Shown in pieces: positions 22,153 to 34,900 of a DNA stretch of 64,000 bases. A model generated the notes under the pieces. That model did not search any database. It was not told where the DNA came from and saw only the letters and a list, made by a program, of their open reading frames with translations. This DNA comes from Fragilaria crotonensis (lineage: Eukaryota > Bacillariophyta > Fragilariophyceae > Fragilariales > Fragilariaceae). Both the position numbers and the translations under genes were made by a program. Location of the stretch: NCBI GenBank assembly GCA_022925895.1, contig JAKSYS010000071.1, positions 80,535 through 144,534 on the forward strand. Direction: 5' to 3'. The stretch's first letter is position 1. Each line of letters opens with the position of its first letter.

Positions 22153-24222
22153 ATGCCTCGCGATCGCCCGACAAACCGCTGTCGGTGTCACTGCCCAGCC
22201 CCACCCGCACTGCGTCGCCTGTCGCTTCTCGACCGTCTCGTACACCGCCGTCGGTGTCACCGCCCACCGGCGCCACTCGCACCTCGTGCACAACACCGCC
22301 CCCCCACGGGCACGCCACACGCCACCCACCCGACTAAGTACATTACACACCACCTCATCCTCGTCTATCGTTCCTACTCCCCGTCGCCGTGTCCCGCGCA
22401 AACCATTCCCACCTCTGGTTTCGGTTGCCTTAGGCCACTGCTTTGTTGCGCTATCACCGCCCACACCGGCACCCCCACCCAGCACCCGTCCGAATTCCGT
22501 TTCGAATGGTTGCTACTCGCCGCCGCTCACAACGCGTTGGTACTGCGTCATTTCCATTACGATATCGGCCGTGCCCTTCGTGCCCAACCGTTCTCCACCC
22601 TCACCCCGGGCTCCGAGTTCCGGTCCCCTCATCTCCTTGCGCCGCCGCTCGCGCGTCATCCCTTCTGGCCCCGTTTCCTCGAACGCATCACTGTCGCCGC
22701 TCAGTATCCGCTTGCGCCCATTCTCAACGCCGATCGCATCCTCCATGTCACCGCTAGTAGTACCCTGGCTTGTGGCAATCACAAATCGGCCCGGGGCCTT
22801 GAACCCAGACTAATTGAGATGTTGAAAGACAAAGTGAAAAAGGGATTATGGTAGCTTCCCCTCCGACAGACGTGGCGATGGAGATACCGCATCGCGAGGT
22901 GCTTGCCCCACTGGGTATGGTTGTCCAGTCGACGATTGGTGAAGACGGTTCTCGAGAGACCAAACACAGCCTCACTCATGACCAGTCATTCAACTCCGCC
23001 AAAGGCACCAGATGGAGTGCTGTAAATGACAGAGTAGATGCGCAACAGCAGCTGACCCCAGCCAGATTTGTTTGATTCCTACATGTTGTCTGTTACCTTC
23101 GATGGAGGTTCCCAGACGAGAGACTCCTCCTAACCAAAGTTGATTGCAAATCGGCTTATTGCAAAATTCATTTGCAACCATTGACCCAGCAAACTCTTGC
23201 ACCTCCATTGCGGGCATGATGCTGATGGCGCTTTGCATGACGTTTGGAACCCTTCCCTGTGGAGCGATGTTTCGAAAGTGATTGCCGACCTGGCAAACGA
23301 TCTCGTAAGACAGATGGACTGGGATCCAATCAGCGTGTGCGCTCCTCCACAACAGCACCTTCTTGAATCCCCAAGGGCATTGGACAACGACAAAGGGTTT
23401 GTAGACGAGTCGGACGCGTTCGCGCCTGCCTTCGAGGAAATGTCGGTGTGGTGCTACCCGGCCCCCTCCAGCGATTGCTCTCCTCGGTTCGAGTGTTACC
23501 TCGACGACCTTTTCGGAGTGTTCCGAGAAATCAATTCAACCAGAGCATCAGCCGCGGTGCCACTTGCGCTTCATTTGGTTGGCCGGCCGGTCGAAGAAGG
23601 AATCGAGGAGTCATTTCCCCGAGATAACCTCCTCGCCGTGTTTCTCGCCGAGGCGCGACCTTCGGAGCGGAAGGTGATCCTCGGTTGGGTCATCAACACG
23701 AGGGCTCCCACCCTTTCTCTCCCCGCCGATAAGCACTGCACCTGGGTAGATGGTGACCTCTGCACGCTGAGACGGGGGTCGCCAGGTTGGAGTGCCAGCT
23801 CGAAGATGCTTGAGCGAGTCGACCGTCGGACAATTAAACCACGGTGGTGCCTATGGATATCCCCAACGCACGACATTTCCTAGGTCGTCTCTACCGCGCC
23901 AGTGAGCGAGCCAAAGCTGTCGGTTTGGTGAAGTTGTCTGATGCTCAGGTGGACGACGTCATCTTGTGGGAAAAGTTTCTCCTCAACAATGCCGTCGAGG
24001 GCATCTCGCTAAATAGGATCGTGTGTCGCTGGCCGACTCTCGGGGATGAGTGCCCTCTACACCTAGCAAACGCTCGCACGTTGGCCTCCTACCTCACGGA
24101 GCACAAAATCCCTCACCATGTATCCCCATTTGTTTCCGGGAAAAGAAAATTCAGTTGCGGACGCACTCTCTCGCAATTTTCACCTCACCGACACCAAATT
24201 GGCTGACGTTGAAGTTGTTTGA
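22153..24222 (+). pseudogene. Reverse transcriptase/RNase H of the YR retroelement
   Basis: 22153-22854 is an open frame whose 3' half reads SARGLEPRLIEMLKDKVKKG, the typical start of this RT type. Frames then alternate: APLGMVVQSTIGEDG near 22905, then 23197-23883 with the catalytic YLDD at 23497-23508 (CYLDDLFGVF). 23844-24206 reads PNARHFLGRLYRASERAKAV, the RT thumb and connection. HLFPGKENSVADALSRNFHL near 24125-24185 is the usual end of RNase H in such elements. At least four shifts and stops break it. The last segment shares its frame with the recombinase and is separated from it only by the TGA at 24220-24222. Confidence 0.75.
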
Positions 24223-25452
24223 GCTTTTGTCACCACAACTTCCTCACTCCTTCCAGATCATCCCTTTGCCAGAAACAATCACTACTTGCGTTGGAAATAT
24301 GCTGCGATTGCTGGCCAAGATGCAGCAATTACCGATGGAACCCGCTCTCAGCGCACTCGGAGCTGGGAGCGGTACTTGGGTTTCCTCGACGCCATCGGCC
24401 ATCGTCACGACCCATACCTCGAAAGCCTCGACCGAGCGGAACAGATCGACTTGTTCTCCTGCTTCGCAGCCGCCGTTCAGGAAGGGTTGTCGGTCACCAA
24501 GGACGCCGGACGCGTTGCGGGAACTGGCCTTGAACGGCAGGCAAGCACAGTTTGTGCCACCCTTGACGGTGTGGCACAGGTCTTTCGGGTTAACAAACTT
24601 AGCAGCCCGGTGCATGACTCAAGAGGACAACTCGAACCCCTTCTGGCCACCCAGTTCAAATGTTATGCTCACAACAATCTTGAGACCGCCCAGCAACAAG
24701 CGGTACCGGCAGCCGTGGTATCAATTGCATCGCACATGATCGGCACGAATCTGGGAGAGGCGATTGGACAGCTCATAGTTACGGCGTTCGTCTTCTTCGC
24801 AATGCGTTCGTGCGAGTACTCAACAGTACTGGGAAACCGAAGAACTATACCAATTCACTTGGGGGACGTGGAGTTCAGGCGAGACGGCCGAACACTAAGA
24901 AGTAGGGACTTGTCGGCTTTGATGGTGGCAGACACTGTCTCGGTGGTGTATCGGACGCAAAAGAACGGCAACTGGGGAACTATCGTGACTCAGCACAGGA
25001 CGGTGATGAACGAGGCAGCAGAGCCCCTCTGCCCGGTCAGAGCCCTCGCACATCTAGTAGTGGCACGAATCGCAAACTACGAAGTCGGTAAGACGAAGTG
25101 GAAAAACCTTTCGGAACGGCCTATCAACTTTGTGCGGGGAGAACACACGTCCGAGTTCACGGAAATCACGTCAGCGCAGGTACTGTGTCACCTGCGGGCC
25201 GCAGTAGTCCAGTATGGCGATGACAGATTAGGATTCCCTCCGAAGAAGCTGGGAACCCACTCGCTCAGATCGAGAGCAGCGACAGCAATGTTGATCATAG
25301 CAGGAGTTCCGGTGGAAACGATAAAACTGATTGGACGGTGGAGAGGTGACGCATTCCTGCGATACATCAGGTCCCAGGTGCAACAATTTACCAAGGAAAT
25401 TGCAACGGAGATGACGACAAGCCCAGATATCGTTACAATTGGACAAGCATAG
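24223..25452 (+). CDS. Tyrosine recombinase domain of retroelement pol
   Basis: An uninterrupted frame of about 409 codons follows the in-frame TGA at 24220-24222. Its first in-frame ATG is only at 24736, so it was probably made as part of a longer pol product. The catalytic set is visible: Arg in FFAMRSCEY (about 24805), H-x-x-R in GTHSLRSRA (His 25258-25260), the Trp/His position in GRWRGDAF, and Tyr in LRYIR (about 25360). This is the integrase of DIRS-type elements, which splices circular cDNA into the genome by a nicked DNA-tyrosine intermediate rather than by DDE chemistry. All key residues remain even though the upstream RT is broken, so decay is recent, or the domain has been spared by chance. 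Confidence 0.8.
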   Translation, partial: AFVTTTSSLLPDHPFARNNHYLRWKYAAIAGQDAAITDGTRSQRTRSWERYLGFLDAIGHRHDPYLESLDRAEQIDLFSCFAAAVQEGLSVTKDAGRVAGTGLERQASTVCATLDGVAQVFRVNKLSSPVHDSRGQLEPLLATQFKCYAHNNLETAQQQAVPAAVVSIASHMIGTNLGEAIGQLIVTAFVFFAMRSCEYSTVLGNRRTIPIHLGDVEFRRDGRTLRSRDLSALMVADTVSVVYRTQKNGNWGTIVTQHRTVMNEAAEPLCPVRALAHLVVARIANYEVGKTKWKNLSERPINFVRGEHTSEFTEITSAQVLCHLRAAVVQYGDDRLGFPPKKLGTHSLRSRAATAMLIIAGVPVETIKLIGRWRGDAFLRYIRSQVQQFTKEIATEMTTSPDIVTIGQA

Positions 25453-25476
25453 ACCGAGCAGGAGCAGAAGAAAGTG

Positions 25477-25623
25477 GCTCGCAGACAATACAGAAACATC
25501 TGGGAGACTGGAGGAAAGTGAGAGTACTAGGGCTCGATCCCGAAGCCAACATCGGACTAGACTACTTGGCTACCGACTAGGAAGGAGCCCGGAGGTAACG
25601 TACATTACTCGAAGCTGGCTTCG
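25477..25623. repeat. Direct repeat copy 1 (B1-like)
   Basis: Begins GCTCGCAGACAATACAGAAA, 25 bp after the recombinase stop, and runs to GAAGCTGGCTTCG. It matches 25787-25940 closely except for scattered changes and a 7-bp length difference near the end. Confidence 0.9.
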
Positions 25624-25786
25624 TGGGATGTACGAGAACGCAGGCCGACTGAACTGACAGACGGACAACTCGCAAAACGAATAAATTCGCGCCAAGTACA
25701 TTTTACATTGGAACGAATTTGACGAAGACAAAGACCGCGAGCCGAGTTACCTAGTAGATAGTTATTAATTACCCACCCACCACCCT

Positions 25787-25940
25787 GCTCGCAGACAATA
25801 CAGAAACATCTGGGAGAAGGGAGGAAAGTGAGATTACTAGGGCACAATCCCGAAGCCAACACCGGACTAGGCTACTAGGCTACCGACTAGGAAGGAGCTC
25901 GGAGGTAACGTACATGACACATGACTCGAAGCTACCTTCG
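25787..25940. repeat. Direct repeat copy 2 (B2-like)
   Basis: Second copy of the repeat at 25477-25623, starting with the same GCTCGCAGACAATACAGAAA. It is 310 bp downstream and separated by a unique block (25624-25786). It carries about 7 extra bases before CGAAGCT. It probably marks the 3' end of the element. Confidence 0.9.
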
Positions 25941-26350
25941 ACTTAGTAGTGACGGTGTCAGACAGCACCTCAGCCCTCAGCACGTCTTCTGAATCTCGCA
26001 CGATTCCCATGAATTCGCGGAGCGAATCTGAGTCGGGCTTGATGAGTAGGCACGACTACTCGACTGTCGGTACCGGTACACCGGTGTAGTACCTTGTACA
26101 GGGGAGGTCCGGCAAAATCACGTTTCTTCTCGTAGCTTCTACATGCAATTACTACCAAGGAGAGTTGCGTGGCCGGACCTTCCCCGTATGGTATGAGTTT
26201 ACGTAGCAATGGTTGTGGAGTGCGCCCCGGTTTACGAAACCCTCTTGTTCGCTCCTCAAACATCGAACTGATGAACCATAAAAACAAAAACAAAACCTTG
26301 ATAACCGACCTTTGCAAGGATTACATAACCTTATCATACACCATTTATCA
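25941..26350. other. Intergenic, upstream of DUF6824 gene
   Basis: No gene seen. The stretch includes a GTACCGGTAC palindrome around 26069 and presumably the promoter and 5' UTR of the gene starting at 26351. Confidence 0.4.
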
Positions 26351-27274
26351 ATGGGAATCAAAACCCCTACTCCTCCAAGTGACGAATCCATGATCCTTCC
26401 ATCATTGACCTGGTCGGCCCTGATGGAGACTACTTGTCAGGATGAAACAGAACGCGTTTCCAGCGGCGCATGGTTAATGAAGCTCAAGAATGAGATTGAC
26501 GAACCTGATCAGCCTCATCCATCTATATTTGACAATGACAACGACCTGGTAGGCATTGATCGACAGTCTTCAGACAAATCTCGCGAGTATGCGATTGCCC
26601 ATGTTGGTGCATCCGAATCTGCAGCAGGGGCTGCTGACACCCATCGGGTTCGGCTCACGTCGACGGCGACAACCTTCAGCGCTGTGGAACTCATTCCCTT
26701 TGTGGACATCCTCGATCGAGAGCAATCTCGTGAAGTCCCTTACCGGGAATCATCGCTCTTAGTAGCTGCGAATGTCGTCGTTCCCCACGAGAGGGGCCCC
26801 GCTACTCTTGATGCTACTACTAGTGTTACTGGTACTGCAGCTACTGACGAGGAGCAGGCGTCGCGGAAACGCAAAGTCACCTCGAACAAACCGGTGAAAA
26901 GCAGGAAGCGAGCTCTGGAGGAACCTCTCACACAAAGGGCGCCTTCACGAAAATACCGCTACGTTGGGAAGGAGGACATTCGCGATGATGACATTTTGAA
27001 AGGACGTGGAGGACTGTCTAATCATCACGTGGGCAACAGAAAGTTTCGCAAGATAATTGCAGATATGAAGGGGACGTACAAGAAAATGCACCTTAAGACG
27101 GACAAGACAGCCCTCTCCAGAGGTATTGTGGAGTATATCCAAGCAAAGGGTGGTCGGTTTCTCATCAAGACAACCAATGGTCAGGTCCGCTGGAGAGTCA
27201 TGACCAAGGAGGAATCGCAAAAGAAGACCAGTCAAGCCCTGCGAGAAACCAAAAAAGTCAAGTGGACACTTTGA
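26351..27274 (+). CDS. DUF6824-type domain protein
   Basis: 307 residues from the first in-frame ATG (26351); frame-open sequence upstream of it has no ATG. Residues 1-170 are acidic and Ser/Thr-rich. A basic stretch (KRKVTSNKPVKSRKRALEE, about 175-195) could serve in nuclear import. The C-terminal domain (about 212-300) starts DDDILKGRGGLSNHHVGNRK, with the signature D-x-L-x-GRGG...N...H.GN. It continues through KTALSRGIVEYIQAKGGRFL and ends with KKTSQALRE. This is the DUF6824 pattern found in large numbers in diatoms. Function is not established; a nuclear, DNA-related role is a guess from the basic motif. Single exon, close to no other gene. Confidence 0.8.
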   Translation: MGIKTPTPPSDESMILPSLTWSALMETTCQDETERVSSGAWLMKLKNEIDEPDQPHPSIFDNDNDLVGIDRQSSDKSREYAIAHVGASESAAGAADTHRVRLTSTATTFSAVELIPFVDILDREQSREVPYRESSLLVAANVVVPHERGPATLDATTSVTGTAATDEEQASRKRKVTSNKPVKSRKRALEEPLTQRAPSRKYRYVGKEDIRDDDILKGRGGLSNHHVGNRKFRKIIADMKGTYKKMHLKTDKTALSRGIVEYIQAKGGRFLIKTTNGQVRWRVMTKEESQKKTSQALRETKKVKWTL

Positions 27275-28922
27275 CGTATGACAGCCCTACCCTGGAAAGG
27301 ACTCGGGGAGCCTATGCGCTGCGTATCACGATCACTTTTTCCTTCTTCAAGGCCGACGATGCTTTCGCTTTCGCGAAGTTCTAACGTCGGACTTTTACAT
27401 ACATCATTCCTCGAAACAGCTGTGGCGCGCGATGCATGTCGTCGTGTCGCGTTTCGACTCAAGAGCATTTATAAAAACCATACTGAGAACTAACAAGGAG
27501 CTTGCCTGATTTAACCAAAACTAGATATTTATGTCACACTTGAACGTCATGTGCCTGCTTTTGCCCTCTCCTTTGTACCAAATGATGAAGGCCACAAAGT
27601 GCAGATACGTACTATGACCGCAAATATACGATGACGAACAGGTCCACGGAGTGATTACTCGCCGACGTATGTTAGGCGGCCTCCCTCGCTAAATGCCTCA
27701 TAATGATGGAGACATCGCTGGCAACTCATCTTACTCTGAGAAGAAACATGAAACGATGCGTAATAACAAGCCAACATTACTTGGTCGTATACTGTTAATG
27801 ATGGCCTCATTCCTCCCTTCACCCGTCCTGGCCCTACAGCCTACTACTCCGGCGACTTGAGGTAGTAGGTGGTATAGAGCATAGTGCTTTGAAGTGGGTT
27901 GCTGCATGACGGTAGTGCTGCCCATACTAGCCAGAGTAGAGGACTGCTCTGAAATCGGAAACCAAAAGTTGTCACCATGAACCACGCTCCAAATACTCGG
28001 ACTCGGAGTACACGGTAACAGTACCAAGTTACAATACAGCACCCTGTACTGTTTGTGAGCATGGAACTCGTTTCTGCCGGCACGTTGTGTCGAATGTATT
28101 CCTCGCCTCAACAAGCAAATCGGTGTTTGACAATTTGATCTGGTTTGGGTCAATTGAAGGGAAAGATGATTACTGCAGGCCTGTTTCTGATCATGTCATG
28201 CTGATATCATACATGTAGTTCATGGGAAGCACTTGCACTAGACAGGCAGCCATTGGGTGACATGGCGTTAACAAGAAGGAAGAACTTGATTTTATGAAAG
28301 AGACACAAAGGAGCTTGGAGTGCAGCACTTGCTGGTTATAAGTATGGCTGATACAAGGTACAAGGTACAAGTTCTCAAATGTCGCATCTCTTCGAGTACT
28401 TTGTGGCTTACGTATATTCTGTACTCGACCCTACGGAAACATCCTGCGTTATCATATCTACAATGCATACGAGAGTAACTATGAAAAATGCGAAATATGA
28501 AATATATGGGATCTCCTTATTTATGATTTTTGATCATTGGGCGATCATTGGCAAGAAGTTTTGGAGTAGAGTACAAGTACGATGTACGTCTGATGAGTAT
28601 GAACCAACAAAGGGCGCGGCGGCGCGGTTCGAACTCAAAATTCAAATTGATATCGAGTTATCGACACCTGAACCACGAAAGGCTCGCATCCCAGACTGCC
28701 AGAAAACAAGGGGTTCGTTCCGCGCCATCTCAACGAATCGTCAAGATTTTGAGCGCAGCAGCATCAGGTGTTGTACTCTGAGGTCGACCTACCAGCCTTG
28801 GCCATTGTTAAGTGCTTCGCTTTGCCGTTTGCCTTCCATTTTGTACACCGAGCCCCGCGAAGCAACATAGACACACATCGGTTTCTTCCTCTGTGGGATT
28901 TTACACGATTGATCGACTACCC
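27275..28922. other. Intergenic between DUF6824 and LRR genes
   Basis: 1.6 kb without a supportable gene. Short frames on both strands lack motifs. It should contain the DUF6824 3' UTR and the promoter of the LRR gene. Confidence 0.4.
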
Positions 28923-31900
28923 ATGAGATTAACCTCCTTCGCAGCTCAATTGCTGCTTATCCTCGAGAGGTCCAATGCAGATTACCTTGGAGACGAGTCT
29001 GTTTTGAAGCGTCTCTTTGATGTTGCAGATGGACTTCGATGGACTAATCAGACCAACTGGATGACTGGGGAATCTGTTTGTACATGGTTTGGCATAACAT
29101 GCGACGATTCCGACCACGTCACGGAGATTTCCTTATCCAACAACAATCTTGTCGGCCGTCTACCCAAGCACATGTATCGAATGGAATACTTGACCAAAGT
29201 AAATGTCAAAGATAATTCCCTTCGCGATGCAGATTTTATTGGCTTTGCCGAAGCGAAAGATGCGGATGGCGAATCCAAATTGGAAATCTTCGACATTGCT
29301 GGAAACGCCTTGACCAGTTTGACTGGGATCGGTGACGCACCCACTACTTTGAGGGAGTTGCACTTGACCGAAAACATGTTGCAAGGTCCAATGCCGACGG
29401 AATTGTTCAAATTGTCAATGATTAACGTCATGTATTTGAGTTACAATCAATTCACTGGAACCTTGCCAACAGAAGTTGGACAACTGAAATTCGTCGAGAG
29501 ATTCTATCTGTACGGGAATGACTTGACGGGAACTATTCCCAGTGAAATTGGTTTGTTGAAGAAGGCGGAAATCTTCACGCTGGCTGAAAATAGATTTGGT
29601 GGTTCGCTTCCTAGCCATGTCTCAGAAATGATCAATCTTAAAACTTTTTCAGCTCACAACCATGAACTGAAGAAGGGAAAGCTAACCGGTTCCCTGCCAT
29701 CATTTCACAAATCGCCCTTCTTGTCGGAGCTGAAATTAGATGGCAATGCGATCGAGGGCTCAATCCCGACTGACTTCATGCACAGTTCGAATGTCACTTC
29801 CTCGTTGGTCACGATTGGCCTTTCAAGTAATCTTCTGACAGGCAGTCTTCCTACGTCGCTGTTGAAGTTCAGTTCCCTCGTTCTGGATGTCACAGGAAAC
29901 CAAATCTCGGATGTTGACCCATTATTCTGTCAACAGGGCGCCTGGATGTCTGGTCTCGTGGAGGAATTCGGATGTGATGCTCTGTTGTGTCCCAAGAAGA
30001 CCTGGAGCATCGAAGGTCGAGACACAGAAAAATCAGATTGTACGGAATGCGATTCGGCGCAATTTTTTGGATCGACCGAGTGCGCATCTGCCCCAGTCCT
30101 GCCGACGCCTGATTGGTTGGCGTTGGCCAAGTTATACCAAGCAACTAACGGTGAGCATTGGAACATCTCAACTGGATGGGAGGTGTTGGACGATGTGTTC
30201 GACACTACCGACTGGGAAGAAACGAATGCCACAAGCTTTTTTGTTTGCACTTGGCATGGTGTCGACTGTAGCAATGGGAAGGTCCAGGGGGTGAATTTGA
30301 AGAACAATGGTTTGGTCGGTACCCTGCCTACTGAAATCTTCAACCTTGAAGGTCTAAAGGAGTTGGATCTTTCTCTCAACACCATCGAGCTTGATGCTGT
30401 TCTCGGTTTGTCCGCGATCGCTAATGCCAAGGACTTGCTGCAAATCAATTTATCGGGCACCAAAATCTCGACCATTGCTGGCATTAGCGAAGCGCCGGCA
30501 TTGACCTCAGTCTATCTCGACAGCCTCGAGCTGCCAGCTGGACCCTTTCCAACGGAACTGCTTGCTCTTACAGGATTGCACCTCTTGCATATGCAGTTTT
30601 CCGGTTTGACAGGCTACCTTCCAACCGAGATTGGGGCGTTGAATAAATTGAAAACGTGAGTATATTCCAATTCAACGCAATTCACTTCGTTACCCGTCTT
30701 GTTCGAAAGGAGTGAGTCTAAGCCTTTTCTTCCGTCCCCAGTTTGTTCATCTATAACAATGACCTCACCGGTTCACTTCCGAGTGAACTTGGTCTACTGA
30801 CTGACCTGACATCATTAGAGCTATCTGAGAACAGCTTCTCAGGAGAATTGCCGACCCACTTAGACGGGATGACCAGCCTGAAAGTTCTACACATTCAGCA
30901 ATCTAAGGACCCTGCACTTTCCGGGAACCTTCCTGCCTTCACAAATTATCCAAACCTGCAACAGCTCAATTTGGACAACAACGCTTTTACGGGTTCCATC
31001 CCTAAAAAATTTTTGCAGGGCATTCAGGATAAATCGAAGCCCGTATTCGTCAGTCTGGCGCACAATCAGTTGGATGGTACCGTTCCCTCGGAGCTCGACG
31101 ACTTTACTGAACTCGATATTCGACTGGAAGGCAACAAAATTTCTGGTATTGCGACGGAATTGTGCGATAACTCCGAGTGGATGAATGGAAAAGTTGGCGA
31201 GCTCGGCGATGATTGCGATGCCATTTTGTGTCCTCCAAAGTCCTACAATGTGTATGGCAAGCTTGGATCCGGCAGGTACGGAAAATGCGAAGTATGTGAC
31301 AGCGCAGAATTCTTTGGCAGTGTGCAGTGCGAAGGTGAGGTAAATCTTGAGAAGACCATCCTTGACACCCTGTTCCAGGCGACCGGGGGCACCCACTGGA
31401 CGCGCAGTGACAATTGGACCGAAGCCGGAGTTCCCATTTGCTACAGAGAAGGGATAATTTGTACCGGCGGTGACTTGGACGCTGGTGTCACGGAAATCGA
31501 ACTTTCCGCCAACAACCTTAATGGTGACATTCCAGGGAAAATATTTGATCTACCGAAGATCAAGCTCTTGAGCTTCGCCGACAACCAAGTCGACCTTTCG
31601 TTTGAAAAGATTGGAGACGCCGAGACTTTAGTTGTTTTGAAGCTCTCGAATACGAACCTTCGTTCCCTCGCTGGCATAGGCGGTGCGTCGAGTGCCCTAC
31701 GGGAGCTGCACGTCGCAGGAAACCAACTGAACGGTACCATTCCACCTGAACTTTATGACCTTTCCAATCTCCAATACTTGTTTATGGGCAATAACCTCCT
31801 CAGCGGAACCATTGCCAGCGAGATCGGTCAGATGGTTGCGTTGAAAGAGCTTTCTCTTTCCAACAACATGTTAACAGGTCAGCTTCCCTCCGACATTGGC

Positions 31901-34900
31901 TCATTGTCAAGTCTTTCACGACTGGCCTTAAACCTTAACAGTCTCTCCGGAAACCTACCATTGACGTTCAACAACCTTACTGCGTTGACAACCTTGTTGC
32001 TCGAGGAGCAGGAAGACAGAAAGTTTTCTGGATCCTTGATAAGCTTCTCGTCTAATACCGCACTCGAGACCATCTCCTTGAACGACAATGATTTCAGTGG
32101 TACAATTCCATCTGATTTTCTTGCCCTGGTTTCTCTAGATGCACAAGTACGCGTCTATCTTCAACGAAATAGAATTGGCGGGACTGTCCCGAGTTCTCTT
32201 AATCGCCTGAGTGACTTTTTTATCGACCTAGCTGACAATGAGATTGTCCGCATCAAAGATGTGTGCCAGAACCCGGGATGGATGGATGGCAATGTCTCAA
32301 ACTATGGCTGCGATGCGATTCTGTGCGAGCCCGGAACGTTCTCAGGAGAAGGAAAGCAGATATCGCCTTCCACGAAATGCACCAGTTGTCCTGGGCTAAC
32401 TGACGCCCCCTTCTTTGGTGCGACCGATTGCACATCGCACAAGCAAGGGAACGCTACCGAGAGGGATATTTTGATCGAACTCTATGACAATCTCAACGGA
32501 ACGAACTGGGCAGATCAAACCAACTGGAATTCCGACGAGGATCATTGCACTTGGTTTGGTATTGTTTGCGATGGTGATCATGTTTCTGAGATCAACTTGG
32601 AGTTCAACGGCCTGGTAGCGATTTCAGATGTCTCAACGCTTGTATTTGGTCTTGCTAACTTGGTGAAATTGGATCTCAAAGGTGTGTAGAAGACTTATGT
32701 TATGATTCCTGAATCCCAGAGCATCATTTCTCACATTGTTTGAATGAAGGAAACGAGATTCCATTGGATCTGACGGAAATTCCAAGCTCGTCGAAGTTGC
32801 GCATCTTGATGCTTTCCTCAACAGGCCTACAGTCGTTGGACGGTATAGCCAACGCCAATGATCTCAGAAGGCTTCATCTAACCGACAACGCGTTGAGCGG
32901 AACATTTCCTGAAGAACTGTTCATGTTAACGGAACTTCGAACACTGTACCTGTCTTTCAATGCTTTCACTGGAACCATCCCAGATCGCATCAGCAAGTTC
33001 ACCAGCCTTGAAGAGTTCTATGCGTATGGAAACAAGTTCAATGGCACGCTTCCTGGTGAATCCATCTCAAATCTGTCCAATCTGCAAGTGTTCGTTGTCG
33101 CAAACAATTTCTTGGGCGGCGAGATTCCAAGCGCCTTCAACAACATGCCTAAACTGGAACAGCTTTCTCTCTACGATCAGCAAAGCGCATCACTCTTCAC
33201 CGGCACAGTCCCAAATTTTTTGAACTCACCAAGGTTGTGGTATTTCGATGCATCGAACAACGATTTGACCGGGTCCATACCTTCCGACTTCATGCAGAAT
33301 TCTGATTACCGCAACGAGAGTGTGACCATCTACCTCAGCAACAATGAGATAACTGGCACCCTTCCTATTGAGTTGCAGGCATTCAGCGACTTGGATATCA
33401 TGATTGTCGGCAACCGAGTGTCGGGCCTCCAGGAGGTTTTTTGCGAAAAGAAAGCGTGGATGCAGCAGCAGGTGGCATCGATGGGATGTGCTGCGGTAAG
33501 TCTTGTGCTTTGGCGAGGGAAGTGCGACGATTGTCGCATTTGGTTGGCTAACTTGCTTTTCCCCGTTTCAGATCGCATGCCCACCCTTTACCTACCTCGC
33601 AAGCGGTCGACAGAAGTCAGTGGAGCTTCCGTGCCAATCGTGCTCGAATCCTATCGGGAATAGCTTTTTCGGTGCAACCAGCTGTGGAGACATCTCGGTT
33701 GAGAGAGATTCCTTGTTAGAGATCTACAGAGACACGGGTGGCAGCTCTTGGAATTCGTCTGAGAAGTGGACGACAAGTGAACCGATATGCAGTTGGGAAG
33801 GAGTTAGCTGCGACGACGGGAATTTCGATGATGTTTCTGGTATCACAGGCCTGACGTTTGAATCAAACAATCTCATTGGCACCATGCCGATGGCAGTGTG
33901 GAAGTTGCCATTTCTGAGGGTCCTTAACGTTAAGAGCAACACCGGCCTCCACGTGAACTTTAATGGCTTATCGTCAGCAAAGAACCTTGAAGTAATGTAT
34001 CTCTCGGAGGTTAGAATCGACAGTATCTTCGGTGTTTCCAAGGCACAAAAGTTGAAAGAAATCCATTTCACGGGCTGTGGCATATCCGGACCATTCCCAA
34101 CGGAACTCGTGAGCCTGTCGAACACGCTTGAAGGCATATACATTGCTTACAACTCTTTCACTGGCACTTTACCTACGGAACTCGGAGATCTGCTTATGTT
34201 GAATTCGTTTTATGCATTTGACAACGAATTCTCTGGGCCAATTCCATCGCAGATTGGTCGTATGGTAAATCTGAAAAATTTTGGTACGTATTTTCTTCGT
34301 GTTTGAACAGTTTACAAATCTGCTCTAACGACGCGAATCAGTTGTGAGCGAGAACCTCATATCCGGTGCCATTCCGACGGAGGTTTCGATTCTTGCCAGC
34401 CTGCAGTTATTCTCTGCTTACAGACTGGACAAGCCTGGGCCTAGCCTGTCTGGTCCTCTTCCTTCGTTCAACCAGAATCCGCAGTTGACAGATTTGTACC
34501 TATATGGCAATACACTGACCGGAGAAATTCCATCCGATTTCCTAGAGGCTTCAACAAATGCTCACAATGTGAATCTTGGATACAACGCCCTTGAAGGAGA
34601 GGTCCCGGCATCGCTTGGTGCTCTAGATACGCTCAGCCTTGAGCTTGCAGGTAATATGATCAGCGGTTTCCCTACCTCTTTCTGCAACAAGACGCAATGG
34701 ATGGATGGGGCCATTGCATCTGCCGGATGCAACGGATTCTTATGCCCAACCGGCTACGTCAGTCCGATCGGTCGCGCCAATGCTTCAGTTTCATGTACAA
34801 AATGTCCCGAAAAAGGAGCCGCAAAATACTTCGGAGGCACCACTTGTAGTCGGCCAGTTGATCAAAGACCAACTCTTGTTTCCCTTTTTCAGATGTGTGG

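Larger units (their letters stand above)
21700..25940 (+). mobile_element. Tyrosine-recombinase retroelement (DIRS/Ngaro-like)
   Basis: In order: a zinc-knuckle-like gag piece (21865-22089), a frameshifted reverse transcriptase/RNase H (about 22450-24222), a tyrosine recombinase frame (24223-25452), then two 147-154-bp direct repeats (25477-25623, 25787-25940) separated by a unique 163-bp block. Reverse transcriptase plus tyrosine recombinase defines the DIRS order. A repeat pair at the 3' end flanking a unique block matches the B1-A2-B2 part of a split-direct-repeat element (Ngaro/PAT type). The partner A1 at the 5' end was not found, so the 5' boundary is approximate and may be truncated. 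Confidence 0.75.

Noticed and set aside
22130-22813. Alternative 227-codon Pro/Ser-rich plus frame
   Set aside because: It overlaps the frame that leads into the reverse transcriptase motif (EPRLIEMLKDKVKKG); the composition reflects GC-rich shadow reading.
24220-24222. TGA between RNase H and recombinase as a selenocysteine or programmed readthrough codon
   Set aside because: The upstream RT has several ordinary frameshifts and stops, so a simple decay mutation is more likely.
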